A DNA stretch of 64,000 bases from Halobacteriovoraceae bacterium (GCA_002712005.1 PASP01000009.1:1-64000); one strand, 5' to 3'. Shown: positions 8,270 to 17,372, counted from the stretch's first letter. Notes: generated from the letters alone by a model not told the origin. Program-made: numbers and translations.

Positions 8270-10099
8270 TTACATTTTTGTAGGAGCTTCAATCCCTAGT
8301 AGGGAGAGACCTTCTCTCATGACTTCTCCGGTGGCGTGGGCCAAGGCGAGGCGAGTATGCTTCAGCTCTTCTTCGGCCTTACCTATGGGGCATTCAGCGT
8401 AGAAAGAGTTAAAGAGCTTTCCTAATTCAAAGAGGTAATTACAGACCCCAAGAGTTTGTAGCTTTTGAACTCCTGTGGCGACTGTTTGGTTAAAATCCAT
8501 AAGTTTAACCATAAGAGCGGTTTCACTTTCTTCTTTTAAAAGTTCCCAGTTAACTGGCATTTCTTCACGGTAGCCAAGTTTATTGCATAGAGAATGAATT
8601 CTTGCGTGCACATATTGTAAGTAGGGACCCGTTTCACCATCAAGTTTTAGCCACTCTTTCATATCAAATACAATTTTACGATTATTATCGACTCGAACCA
8701 TTCCATATTTGATGGCCCCACCAGCAATCATTCTCGCTGTGCGATCGACTTCCTCTTGACTCCATTTTTCATGATCAGAGTCATCACTTAAGTATTTTTC
8801 GAGATAATTTTCTTTGATTGTCTTTTCCATTTCAGAAACAAGTTCCATCAAAGGTACAATATTTCCCTTACGGGATGACATGGCTCCATCAGGAAGTTCA
8901 ACCATTTCATACTGAAGATGATGGCAGTCTTTCGCTTTTTCAAAGCCCACTTTTTCAAGAACTTTAAAAACTTGCTTAAAGTGATGGGCCTGGCGATTAT
9001 CGACAACATAGATATTCTTATCGACTCCGTATTCCTTAAACTTCTTACGGGCTAGCTCTACGTCTTTAGTTGCGTAAAGCCCTGTTCCATCTGTTTTGAT
9101 GAGCATACAGAAGCCTAGTTTATCATCGGAGAGGTCCATTCCAATGGCACCTTCATCTTTAATAAGCTTTCCTTGGTCGTAAAGTTCTTTGACGTAGGTC
9201 AAAGAGGGAGCGTCTACTTCTGATTCCCAAAACCAACGGTCAAATTCTACGTCAGCCCATGAATAGGTTTCTTTCATCAGTTCGACAGACCAGCTCTTTG
9301 TTTCAAGCCATAGGTCATAGAATTCACCTTTTTGATCGTGAAGTTCCTTTAAAATATGAGTGAGGCTCTCGCGATTTTCAGCTTCTTTATCTGTTCCTCT
9401 TTGTTCTTCCAGTAGGGTATTGGCCTTTGTGTACATTTGTCCAAGCCATGCCCCTTTATCTTCTTTAGGAACTTCTTCTTGATTATGAAATTTGTAATAC
9501 CACAGGCACTTGGCCACATGGGTTCCCACATCTCCAGGATAAGTAACGGCCGAAGTATCAATTCCGGCATATCGACACATTCTTACTAATGCATTTCCTA
9601 AGCAGAGATTTCTCATATGACCCACATGGAGAATTTTGTGGGTATTGGGTTGGGAGTACTCGATCATCCACTTTTCATTTCTCTTTTTACCCTTTTCATC
9701 TTGAGTTGTGAGATCAAAGATTTCTGTTTCAAAGAGAGCGTGAGAATTTGCAGCTGCAATGACAAGCTCACCTAGAGATTCTTTTTTGATAAAGAAATTG
9801 AGGTAGGGACCTTGGGCTTGGACTTCTTCAACGAGGGGACAATTGGCCACATGATCTTTTAATTGAGCTGCAATTTGAGGAGGTCCCTTTCTAAGGGCTT
9901 TGGCCAGAGGAAAGCATCCAAAGGCAATATGTCCCATTTTTAAATTAGGGGCGAGGCCGAGCATGGAGTAAACCTGTGAGAGTTCAATATCGAGTCCTTC
10001 CTCATTTGAATAGACTTCATGGATGGCCGCGACAATAGATTGGGCCAAAGCTTTGAAAATGGGATTAAAGGGCAAGGGTTTTACTTTCATATCGCTCAT
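8270..10099 (-). CDS. argS: Arginyl-tRNA synthetase
   Basis: Class I aminoacyl-tRNA synthetase that charges tRNA-Arg. An Arg-tRNA synthetase N-terminal domain (residues 1-110) precedes the catalytic core with the HIGH-type motif HVGH at 158-161. The KMSKS position reads MSSRKGN, a variant common in ArgS. The C-terminal third is the DALR anticodon-binding domain, ending in the typical GLSLLGIEAP stretch. Length 609 aa is in the long range for the family. No strong ribosome-binding site is seen before the ATG. It is monocistronic, its stop 19 bp from that of the convergent rhomboid gene. Confidence 0.95.
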   Translation of the reverse strand: MSDMKVKPLPFNPIFKALAQSIVAAIHEVYSNEEGLDIELSQVYSMLGLAPNLKMGHIAFGCFPLAKALRKGPPQIAAQLKDHVANCPLVEEVQAQGPYLNFFIKKESLGELVIAAANSHALFETEIFDLTTQDEKGKKRNEKWMIEYSQPNTHKILHVGHMRNLCLGNALVRMCRYAGIDTSAVTYPGDVGTHVAKCLWYYKFHNQEEVPKEDKGAWLGQMYTKANTLLEEQRGTDKEAENRESLTHILKELHDQKGEFYDLWLETKSWSVELMKETYSWADVEFDRWFWESEVDAPSLTYVKELYDQGKLIKDEGAIGMDLSDDKLGFCMLIKTDGTGLYATKDVELARKKFKEYGVDKNIYVVDNRQAHHFKQVFKVLEKVGFEKAKDCHHLQYEMVELPDGAMSSRKGNIVPLMELVSEMEKTIKENYLEKYLSDDSDHEKWSQEEVDRTARMIAGGAIKYGMVRVDNNRKIVFDMKEWLKLDGETGPYLQYVHARIHSLCNKLGYREEMPVNWELLKEESETALMVKLMDFNQTVATGVQKLQTLGVCNYLFELGKLFNSFYAECPIGKAEEELKHTRLALAHATGEVMREGLSLLGIEAPTKM

Positions 10100-10207
10100 A
10101 AATTACTACTTATTTGTTAAAGGGATAATGGCAATTAGTTTAACTATATATGCTATAATAATAAAGAATTGTCTTTCTCTTAATTGATTGGAATATAGGT
10201 TTATTCA

Positions 10208-10648
10208 ATGACAGGCTGTTTTCAAAGACTCATTATTTTTTCTTTATTTTTGACTCTGGCAGGCCAAGAGCTCGCTTGGGCTGAAGATAAAGCAGAAGCT
10301 TCTCCAGCGACAGAGAAGGCCGATGGGAAAAAGAATCAAGGAAAGCACGATACGGAAGGAATGGATCAGATCGAAAGAGAGCGATATGAACCAAGAATTT
10401 CCAACAAATGGTTTCGGGGCTCTTATCTTATCTACGATTGTTCTCGTGGAAATTATATTTGCGTGAATTATCAAAGTTTCTACAAGTGCACCAATGAGCG
10501 TGAAGAAGATAAGAAAGAATCGAGACCTGCTCTTCGTTGTGCGCCTTTTAAGAAATTTGCTACTCAGGAAAAGTGCTTTGGGGAACAATACCGTCAGATT
10601 CAAAATCAAAAGCCTAAGGTCTTTTGTATGAATCCCAAGTATTACTAG
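10208..10648 (+). CDS. Small secreted cysteine-containing protein, unknown function
   Basis: Not recognised. Residues 1-26 are a signal peptide (hydrophobic core, cleavage likely after AWA). A Lys/Glu/Ala-rich low-complexity linker follows to about residue 65, then a compact C-terminal domain of about 80 residues with six cysteines, which could form three disulfides in the periplasm or outside the cell. Ribosome-site sequence before the ATG is weak. The next gene downstream also encodes a secreted protein in the same direction, but 156 bp separate them, so co-transcription is uncertain. Confidence 0.7.
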   Translation: MTGCFQRLIIFSLFLTLAGQELAWAEDKAEASPATEKADGKKNQGKHDTEGMDQIERERYEPRISNKWFRGSYLIYDCSRGNYICVNYQSFYKCTNEREEDKKESRPALRCAPFKKFATQEKCFGEQYRQIQNQKPKVFCMNPKYY

Positions 10649-10804
10649 AGAGAAAATGTCGAAGTGACCTGTTAAAAGAATAAACAAATCTTAGATTCTG
10701 TAAATAAATTACCTCTGTTATCAATCTTAAGTATTCGTAATTACATAAAGTCAGTTGGTATGAACCTTGCTTCTAAATAAGAAAAGAAGAACCAAGGACT
10801 TTTC

Positions 10805-12010
10805 ATGTTGTTTTTGAAGCTGCTCGTTTCCCTGTGTCTATTTACCTTTCTAATGCCTTCCTCCTATGCTCTTAAAATAGCGAGCTCTTCGAAGATTCAG
10901 GTCTACGAGATGAAAAGTTGCTTAATGCAAGCTGAGGAAGTTGAGGGTTGTCGTGGGCTTATTTTACACGATGTCGTCATGAAAGATTTTTGGGGTCGAG
11001 AAGTGAAGGTAGATCATCTCTTTTTTAGAAATTTGAGAAATGAAGACGGTCCCATTTCTAGAGAGTGTCTGGACGAATACGCTCAGAAAATGTCAAAGTA
11101 TATCCAAAATCCCAATATCATGAATAGCTTTTCTCAAAGGCCTAGGGCGACCTGGAGTGATCCCGTAGATGGTTCACAATTTCGTTTTCCTTCATTTGTG
11201 GATCACACGGCCTTAGATCACAACGGATCAGCTTATGCTCTTCCAGAGGAGAAGAGTTCTGAAATTTATTTTAAAAATCAGCGTGGTTTAGAGTGTTCTT
11301 TTTCTGTCTCTATGGGTGAACATCCAGAAGATGTTGAAATTGAATCTCGGCCAGAAGAAAGTGAAGATTTTCAAGAGGAGAATCCCGAGCAAACAGAAGA
11401 TAGTATCGTCATTGGTCATGATTCAGAACAAGATGACGGAGAAGAAGAGTCTGTTCCTGAGCAAGGGGACTGTACTCCCGAGCAAGGAGAGCTTCTCGAA
11501 GAAGAGGTAGAGCAAAATATTGAAGAACTCGCGGAAGTTGCGGCTGCTGTTTACTCTACTTCAGAATTAATGAGTGGTGATTTAACTTATGGGGCTTTTG
11601 GAATGGATGCTGCCACTGCCAAAGTATATTTGGAAACCAAAGGTGATGAGATTTCATCTATTAGCCTGCAAGGTCAATATGATATTTTCGGAATGAAGGG
11701 CTCAATTGTTGAAAACGTTCCTGTATCCGACCTTTTAACAGGAGAGTCTGTAGGTTTCGCACTTGAGCCTGGTCTAAATCCCATATTGAAATTAACTCCT
11801 GGATCTAATTTCTCAGTAACAGAAGGGGGAGATTTAACTTTCGAATATTGGGATGGAAGTCGCTACCAAAGAGTTGAGTCTCAATTGGTAAAGGATCAAA
11901 ATGGCGAGTTCTCTATGAAACTTGGGCAAAGAGATATATCTTACCTTTCCGTTAATGTAAGAGGTATGAGCGCAGAAGGGATGCGAGTCAAAAGCTTTCA
12001 GGTGCGCTAG
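10805..12010 (+). CDS. Secreted protein with glutamate-rich linker, unknown function
   Basis: Not recognised. A signal peptide (residues 1-22, cleavage near SYA) leads a domain of about 145 residues with several cysteines. Residues 160-240 form a strongly acidic, Glu/Asp/Gln-rich low-complexity linker. The C-terminal 150 residues look beta-rich and repetitive in style (ISLQGQYDIFGMKG, LTFEYWDGSRYQ), as in an extracellular or periplasmic beta-sandwich domain. AAGGA sits 6 nt before the ATG. The bipartite structure with an acidic hinge suggests a surface or exported factor; being in the same genome as a Gsp system makes it a possible but unproven substrate. Confidence 0.72.
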   Translation: MLFLKLLVSLCLFTFLMPSSYALKIASSSKIQVYEMKSCLMQAEEVEGCRGLILHDVVMKDFWGREVKVDHLFFRNLRNEDGPISRECLDEYAQKMSKYIQNPNIMNSFSQRPRATWSDPVDGSQFRFPSFVDHTALDHNGSAYALPEEKSSEIYFKNQRGLECSFSVSMGEHPEDVEIESRPEESEDFQEENPEQTEDSIVIGHDSEQDDGEEESVPEQGDCTPEQGELLEEEVEQNIEELAEVAAAVYSTSELMSGDLTYGAFGMDAATAKVYLETKGDEISSISLQGQYDIFGMKGSIVENVPVSDLLTGESVGFALEPGLNPILKLTPGSNFSVTEGGDLTFEYWDGSRYQRVESQLVKDQNGEFSMKLGQRDISYLSVNVRGMSAEGMRVKSFQVR

Positions 12011-12047
12011 AAATGAATCAAAAGGGAGAATGAGCTTTTAAGCTTTT

Positions 12048-12485
12048 CTAAACTTTTCTAAACATGAGGACGTGTTGTCCAATTTGCGGAATATTAAAAG
12101 GTTCTCCCATTCTTTCAAATCCAACTTTTTGATAAAAGCCCATGGCATTTTCTCTAGCGTTACACCAGAGAAGGGTGCAAAGGTTGAGTTTGATAATGGG
12201 AAAGGCCATTTTTAAAAGGGCACTGGAGTGACCTTGACCTTGGTATTCAGGGAGAGTGGCCATTCCTCTTAAGCGGTATTGGTATTCATCGTGGATCAAA
12301 TCGGGATGCTTCTCAAAATAGAAAGAGGCAACACTAACCAGCTTATTACCGTCGAAGGCACCGAGATGGAAGGTTTGATCTTCTTCATCTCCAGGGAAAA
12401 TCGTTGTTTCTTTTGGACGCCCTGGACGAAGCATTTTATGGCGAATGTCATAGGTGTCGGAAGCACTTATTCTTAATATTTTCAT
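12048..12485 (-). CDS. GNAT-family N-acetyltransferase
   Basis: Acetyl-CoA-dependent acyltransferase of unknown substrate. The acetyl-CoA-binding motif A is visible as ATLPEYQGQGHSSALLKMA (Q-x-x-G-x-G/H form, about residues 76-94), followed by the beta-5 segment with LLWCNARENAMGFYQKVGF near residue 120, typical of the family. Its 145-aa length is that of a single GNAT domain. The AUG has only a weak upstream purine tract. The gene is preceded at 12521-12602 by a GC-rich, strongly foldable element lying between it and the upstream gene in the same direction, so a structured leader could regulate it. Confidence 0.85.
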   Translation of the reverse strand: MKILRISASDTYDIRHKMLRPGRPKETTIFPGDEEDQTFHLGAFDGNKLVSVASFYFEKHPDLIHDEYQYRLRGMATLPEYQGQGHSSALLKMAFPIIKLNLCTLLWCNARENAMGFYQKVGFERMGEPFNIPQIGQHVLMFRKV

Positions 12486-12520
12486 ATACGATTCTTATTG
12501 AAAAAATGTTTATCTACTGA

Positions 12521-12602
12521 TCACGACCTTGAGGTGAAGGGCGTGAGCCCAAGCTTGATTGGGGCAAGCGGGAGCTCAAGTATACGACAAACTATCTCGT
12601 GA
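12521..12602. ncRNA. Candidate structured RNA element in GC-rich intergenic segment
   Basis: In otherwise AT-rich intergenic DNA this segment is GC-rich and can fold into a closed multi-branch structure: outer TCACGA (12521-12526) with TCGTGA (12597-12602), then CTTGAG (12528-12533) with CTCAAG (12575-12580), enclosing two hairpins, GGGC-GTGA-GCCC (12539-12550) and GCTTG-7-nt loop-CAAGC (12553-12569). In the plus sense the first loop is a GNRA tetraloop; in the minus sense the element would be a leader of the GNAT gene at 12485. The outer stem overlaps the last codons of the gene ending at 12592. It matches no riboswitch class I can recognise by eye. Confidence 0.45.
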
Positions 12603-13230
12603 GGGAAATTCTGAATAGGGTTTCCATCGCATTTTTCCCTAAGGCCTGGGAAAAAAAGGAGAACACTTGGTCGGGAATACGTGATTTGGGACCTTTCCAG
12701 CGAGCTTCACTGACAAAGAGGCATCTGTTGCGGTGGGTTGATACCGATATTTCCCCAGTCAGTCCTTTGAGAAAGCCCTTATCAAAGTGAAAAGGATAGA
12801 TTCCAGGCTTCTTAATGCGAGGAATCTCAAAGTCGAGAATCATATCAAAGGGAAGAAGAAGGTGCCCTAGGTATAGAGTGATACGCTTGGACTTTTCGTC
12901 GTAAGATGATTTTTCAACAAAATCGATGAATTCTGAAAATCTCTCATATTGGGAAAGCTTACTAAGAGCGACTCGACAATTCTTCTTATGAAGGCCCGCT
13001 ATAAAATATTGGAGAGATTGAGTGGCCTCATCGGATTCAACCTTGCTCTTACAGTACAGAGCATTATCGGAAATAAGCTTTTCCTTAGTTGAATTTTCCA
13101 GGGGAAGTCGTTGCCAATCGAGAACTGTCTTTTGAGAGGCCATTACAGGAGAAATTAATCCGAGAGAAATACACGGGATTAAATGTAAGATTAAATAAAA
13201 AATGGCTTTAATATTAAGTGTTTGCTGCAT
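12592..13230 (-). CDS. Secreted protein, possibly SRPBCC/START-like fold
   Basis: No close family recognised. A signal peptide covers residues 1-31 (ending near VMA). The mature part contains a stretch shaped like a SRPBCC/polyketide-cyclase domain: SKLSQYERFSEFIDFVEKSS, then alternating strands (KRITLYLGHLLLPFDMIL), a predicted beta hairpin, and a terminal helix (DQVFSFFSQALGKNAMETLF). That resemblance is by pattern only. AAGG lies just before the ATG. The stop codon falls within the outer stem of the GC-rich element that separates it from the GNAT gene downstream, with which it may be co-transcribed. Confidence 0.65.
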   Translation of the reverse strand: MQQTLNIKAIFYLILHLIPCISLGLISPVMASQKTVLDWQRLPLENSTKEKLISDNALYCKSKVESDEATQSLQYFIAGLHKKNCRVALSKLSQYERFSEFIDFVEKSSYDEKSKRITLYLGHLLLPFDMILDFEIPRIKKPGIYPFHFDKGFLKGLTGEISVSTHRNRCLFVSEARWKGPKSRIPDQVFSFFSQALGKNAMETLFRISLTR

Positions 13231-13403
13231 TGTGCCTTTTCGAGAGTTTTTTGGCCCTTTAGTCTGATAAGGGGAATATTATTTTTAAATCTTAATTTTG
13301 AGGTGAAAAAAAGTAATCTCCACGACCTTTTTAACTTAAACTTTAAATTAACGAGATCACATAAATCAAATTATAACAAATAATAAAAGAAGGAATTTTG
13401 CCC

Positions 13404-15767
13404 ATGGCCATTGAATCAGTTAAACGTCGGGGAAAGACCAAGGATGCGGTCATTGAAAGTAAAGACCAACGTTGGCACTGTCGTAATCGAATTACCCTTG
13501 TATTTGGATCAAATGACGTAGAAGAGTTAGATACTTATCTCTATACGGATGGTGGCCTTCAATGGCAGACCGTCAATTTTCACCAAGCTAAGAGTAAGGC
13601 CATCGAAGAAATTCTCGATAATTGTATCGATGAATACTATCGTGGGCACGTGACTGAAGTTCACTGTAGACTTAGTGATGATGGGCTTAGAGTAACAGTT
13701 GAAGATAATGGGATTGGATTTCCTTTAGAGAAAATTCCCCAAGTTTATTCTGAGTTTAGGACAGGTTCTAAATTCAAAGATGAAGAAGTCGATGAGAAAG
13801 GATTTCTTCACCGAACTCTTGGTCAAAACGGACTAGGGGCAGCTGCCACTTGTTTAACGAGTGATGAATTTAAAGTAACGGTTCGCCATTACAATACTAA
13901 GAAAGAACAAGTTGTGACTTTCATTGATGGAGCTCTTAAAACCAATAAAGGTAAGAAGAAGACCTTTTCTGGTCACTCTGGAGTGAAGGTTGAGTTAGAG
14001 CTTTCTAAAGAAGTTTATAAGAATGCAGTTGTTGATAAAGAGTTACTGAGAAAGAGAATTATTGATCTGGCCTATAATAATCCAGGACTCACTTTCTACT
14101 TCAATGGAGAAAAGTATCTCTACAATAAAGGCCTTTTTGAGTTGGCCCAAAGAATCTCTCCTGAAACAGCTCAAAATATAGTGGATGAGCACTATATTTA
14201 TGAAGATGAAAATAGCAAAGGTAAGAAAGTCAAAGGAAGGATTGATATGAATCTTTCCATCTGCTTTGATAAAATGTCAGAGGAAAGGGAGAACTTTGTA
14301 TCATTTGTAAATTCAACTCCTACTTTTGATGGTGGTTTCCACCAAGACCGCTTTAGAAGAATTTTCATTAATAGTTTAAAAGATAAACTTGAGAAACAGG
14401 CCAAGAAAGAAAAGGTAAACCTTGTTGATAACGACTTTCTTACGGGAATGACTTTTGTTCTCGGAATAACGATGCCTAATCCCAGGTTTGAGTCTCAAAC
14501 AAAGAGAAAACTGGTTAGGGATCTCAACTTAGAAAAGGCCATCGAGAAAGTGATGGATGCGGCCATGCCTAAGTTTATCCGCAAGAATAAGGAATATCTT
14601 GAGCAAATTATGGAAAGGGCCAAAAGCCGCCATAAGTTCCAAATGCTCAAGGAAGCTTCTAAGAAAGCGAGAAAACAGAAGAAGCAAAGAGTTGAGAAAC
14701 TTCTCGATGCCAATGAAAGAAGAAAGCGTGACCTTTGTACACTCTTTATTTGTGAAGGGGACTCTGCAATTGGTGGACTTCGTTCGGCTAGAAATAAACT
14801 CTATCACGGTGGGATTGCCTTAAAAGGAAAACCCATGAATGTGGCCCAGGCCAATATTAAAGATATTCTTAACAACCAAGAATTTTCGGACATCATGGCC
14901 TCTATTGGCCTAACACTTGGCCAACCAGTTGACTGGAAGAATTTACGTTACTCTAAAATTGTCTTCCTTGCTGACTCTGATGTTGATGGTGGCCATATCA
15001 ATACGTTACTGACGAATTTCTTCTTCACGTTTTGGCCAGAGCTCTTTGAAAATGAAGCGATTCAAATTGCTAAAGCTCCTCTTTTTGAGGTGGTTACCGA
15101 GCGTAAGACTGTTTACGTTGAAACGCCCAATCAACTTGAAGAGCTTAAAAATAAAGGTGAGTATAAAATCAAGGCCATCCACAGAAATAAAGGTTTGGGG
15201 GAGATGAGTCCCGAAGCTTGGAAATATGTAATGAGTAAAGAGTCTTATACTGTGATTAAAGTTGAAAAGGCGACTCAGGCCAAGGCCATGCTCAATGTCT
15301 GTTTTGGTAAAGATTCAAATCCTAGAAAGGCGCTTCTCATTGATGGGGCAAGTGATGGAGCTGAGCAAATCATATTATCGACTGGATTAGATGAAGTGGC
15401 GGAAACCCTTCTTGAAGATGCGGATATCAGTCAGGCGGCCATGAAAACAGCAAAGAAAACAACAAAGAAAACAACAAAGAAAACGGCTAAGAAAACGGCT
15501 AAAAAAGTAGCAAAGAAAACAGCAAAGAAAACAGCAAAGAAAACAGCAAAGAAAGTAGCCAAGAAAGCCGCCAAGAAAACAGCTAAGAAAGCAACTAAGA
15601 AAACGGCCAAGAAAGCGACAAAGAAAACAGCAAAGAAAACGGCCAAGAAAGCGACAAAGAAAACAGCAAAGAAAACAGCAAAGAAAACGGCCAAGAAAAC
15701 AACAAAGAAAGCAAGCAAGAAAAAGAAGTCCGGCGGCGGAGGTCTCCTCGGTCATCTGGAGTACTAA
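13404..15767 (+). CDS. parE: Type IIA topoisomerase subunit B (ParE/GyrB family) with lysine-rich tail
   Basis: ATPase subunit of a type IIA DNA topoisomerase. The GHKL ATPase domain has EILDNCIDEYY (catalytic Asn, about residue 70), DNGIGFPL and the GQNGLGAAAT lid; the TOPRIM metal site has EGDSAIGG (about 449) and DSDVDGG (about 523); HRNKGLGEM follows. From about residue 680 to 770 the sequence is almost only Lys, Ala, Thr and Val in KKTAKK/KKVAKK units, like histone H1 tails, then a Gly-rich end. The start is ATG at 13404 with AAGGA 10 nt before it; a TTG two codons earlier is less well placed. The symbol is by family and by its subunit-A neighbour; gyrase function is not excluded. Confidence 0.88.
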   Translation: MAIESVKRRGKTKDAVIESKDQRWHCRNRITLVFGSNDVEELDTYLYTDGGLQWQTVNFHQAKSKAIEEILDNCIDEYYRGHVTEVHCRLSDDGLRVTVEDNGIGFPLEKIPQVYSEFRTGSKFKDEEVDEKGFLHRTLGQNGLGAAATCLTSDEFKVTVRHYNTKKEQVVTFIDGALKTNKGKKKTFSGHSGVKVELELSKEVYKNAVVDKELLRKRIIDLAYNNPGLTFYFNGEKYLYNKGLFELAQRISPETAQNIVDEHYIYEDENSKGKKVKGRIDMNLSICFDKMSEERENFVSFVNSTPTFDGGFHQDRFRRIFINSLKDKLEKQAKKEKVNLVDNDFLTGMTFVLGITMPNPRFESQTKRKLVRDLNLEKAIEKVMDAAMPKFIRKNKEYLEQIMERAKSRHKFQMLKEASKKARKQKKQRVEKLLDANERRKRDLCTLFICEGDSAIGGLRSARNKLYHGGIALKGKPMNVAQANIKDILNNQEFSDIMASIGLTLGQPVDWKNLRYSKIVFLADSDVDGGHINTLLTNFFFTFWPELFENEAIQIAKAPLFEVVTERKTVYVETPNQLEELKNKGEYKIKAIHRNKGLGEMSPEAWKYVMSKESYTVIKVEKATQAKAMLNVCFGKDSNPRKALLIDGASDGAEQIILSTGLDEVAETLLEDADISQAAMKTAKKTTKKTTKKTAKKTAKKVAKKTAKKTAKKTAKKVAKKAAKKTAKKATKKTAKKATKKTAKKTAKKATKKTAKKTAKKTAKKTTKKASKKKKSGGGGLLGHLEY
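15442..15724. repeat. Degenerate 12-15 bp tandem repeats encoding the KKTAKK tail
   Basis: Imperfect tandem units of the type GCAAAGAAAACA, varying mostly at the Ala/Thr/Val codons, cover about 280 bp inside the topoisomerase B gene. The variation is largely synonymous or Ala/Thr/Val exchange while the Lys-Lys pairs are kept. Long open frames on the opposite strand here are by-products of the repeat. Confidence 0.85.
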
Positions 15768-15851
15768 CCTTACTCCTCGTAACCGTCGAAGCTATGAGCA
15801 GAAATAAATGGTCGTGGTAGAAGCTATGGCCAAGGAAGGAATAGAAAAATT

Positions 15852-17273
15852 ATGGAAGAAAATTATTTACACTCCCTCGACTCCGTCTCTTTAACTGAAG
15901 TCGTTAAAGAAGAGTATCGTACCTACCAGATCTACACACTCATGGATCGTGCCATACCTTATCTTCAGGATGGTCTCAAACCTGGTCAGAGGAGAATTCT
16001 CTATACCCTTTATCGCAATCAAAGCAAGGGGTTAACTAAAGTGAGCTCTGCAACTGGACTTGTACTTACTCTTCACCCACATGGTCCTGCTTCTATTGAA
16101 ACGGCCATTGTGAATATGGCCCAAGATTTTACTTTCTCTAATAATTATCCCCTTATTGATAAGAAAGGGTATTTCGGAGAGAGAATGGAACCTCAACCAG
16201 CAGCATCTCGTTATATTGAATGTAAGCTTGGTGATGTGGCCAAATTCATTCTCTTTGATGATATGAACCAAGTTGAAATGGTTCCTAATTATGATGAGAC
16301 CGTTCAAGAACCTGTACATCTCTTACCAAAGCTTCCCATTATGTTACTCAATGGTTCAGAAGGAATTGGTACCGGTTTTTCATCGGTCATCCCTAGCTTC
16401 AATCATATGGATATTGCCAATTCAATGATCCAATATATCCGTACAGATAAACCAAAACGTCTTAAACCATGGGTTAATTACTATAGTGAAGATATTATTG
16501 ATGAAAAAACAAAGTACACATTTCCTATGCGAATTGAGGAAATTGGTGGAAAGATTGTCATCACTGAACTTCCTAGAGGATATGATGCAAAGAAGATTTA
16601 TCGTTTTCTCAATAAGCATATCGAATCAGATTTTATAAAAGACTATATCGACAGTTCTGTTGATAATGAGATTCATATTGAGTTGCTCTTTAAGAGGGGA
16701 GTTGAACCTAAACTCGAAGAAGTTCGAAAAGAGATGCTGGTAACAACTTCTCTTACACCTAATTACACTCTCATTAGTGAAAGAGGGGTGAGAATTTTCA
16801 ATCGTCCGGAAGAGATTATTCAAATCTTTACTGAACAACGTATAAAAGTTGTAAAGAGACGTTATGAACTTCTTTGTGAAGAATATGAAAGGCGAATTCG
16901 CCAAAATAATGAAATTATAAAATTCATTAAGCAAAAAGAGTATGAAGTAGCAACAAAGTCTAAGAATAGACGTTCATTTGTTGAGCATCTGACTAAGAAA
17001 AAATTTACATTTAGTGACTATCTTGCAGATATGCCTATTTATAGGATGACTAAAGAAGAAGTTGAAAAGAGAAAACTTCTCGTCAAAGAAGACTCTGCAA
17101 AACTTAAAGAGTTTCAAAAAATTGCAAAGTCCGACAAGCTCGTTCGTACTAAACTCATTGAAGAACTCGAAGAAGTGAAAACTAAACTTTCTACTTGGTT
17201 AAGAGATCAGGCCAAAATTAAGAAAGAATTAAAGAGAAAATTAGAAAAACAGAGTAAAAAACGTAAAAAATAA
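15852..17273 (+). CDS. parC: Type IIA topoisomerase subunit A (ParC/GyrA family) lacking C-terminal domain
   Basis: DNA-cleaving subunit. LQDGLKPGQRRILYTLY opens the winged-helix region; the catalytic tyrosine is Tyr121 in AASRYIECKL, preceded by GYFGERMEPQPAASR; NGSEGIGTGFSS follows. At 473 residues the protein ends just after the coiled-coil region with a Lys-rich tail (KRKLEKQSKKRKK), so the beta-pinwheel DNA-wrapping domain of GyrA and most ParC proteins is absent. Short subunits of this kind are known from T4-like phages. AAGGAAGG lies upstream of the ATG, 84 bp after the B subunit, so the two are probably one operon. Confidence 0.88.
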   Translation: MEENYLHSLDSVSLTEVVKEEYRTYQIYTLMDRAIPYLQDGLKPGQRRILYTLYRNQSKGLTKVSSATGLVLTLHPHGPASIETAIVNMAQDFTFSNNYPLIDKKGYFGERMEPQPAASRYIECKLGDVAKFILFDDMNQVEMVPNYDETVQEPVHLLPKLPIMLLNGSEGIGTGFSSVIPSFNHMDIANSMIQYIRTDKPKRLKPWVNYYSEDIIDEKTKYTFPMRIEEIGGKIVITELPRGYDAKKIYRFLNKHIESDFIKDYIDSSVDNEIHIELLFKRGVEPKLEEVRKEMLVTTSLTPNYTLISERGVRIFNRPEEIIQIFTEQRIKVVKRRYELLCEEYERRIRQNNEIIKFIKQKEYEVATKSKNRRSFVEHLTKKKFTFSDYLADMPIYRMTKEEVEKRKLLVKEDSAKLKEFQKIAKSDKLVRTKLIEELEEVKTKLSTWLRDQAKIKKELKRKLEKQSKKRKK

Positions 17274-17372
17274 GCAATATTTAAGGCAATAGTGGATTGA
17301 AGTAGTCAGAAAATAGATAGGTATTTAAATTCATTTAGATTTTTTCTAGCGTCCGACGACTTCATCTGCTAA

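Noticed and set aside
12521-12602. GC-rich element as a tRNA or an integron attC site
   Set aside because: No cloverleaf with T-loop consensus and no GTTRRRY / RYYYAAC ends are seen.
13398-13403. TTG two codons before the ATG of the topoisomerase B gene
   Set aside because: Too close to the AAGGA ribosome site; the ATG at 13404 is better spaced.
15387-15755. Long open frames antisense to the topoisomerase tail (Phe/Cys/Leu- or Ala/Val/Phe-rich)
   Set aside because: They mirror the AAG/AAA-rich repeats on the other strand, have no ribosome site and no gene-like composition.
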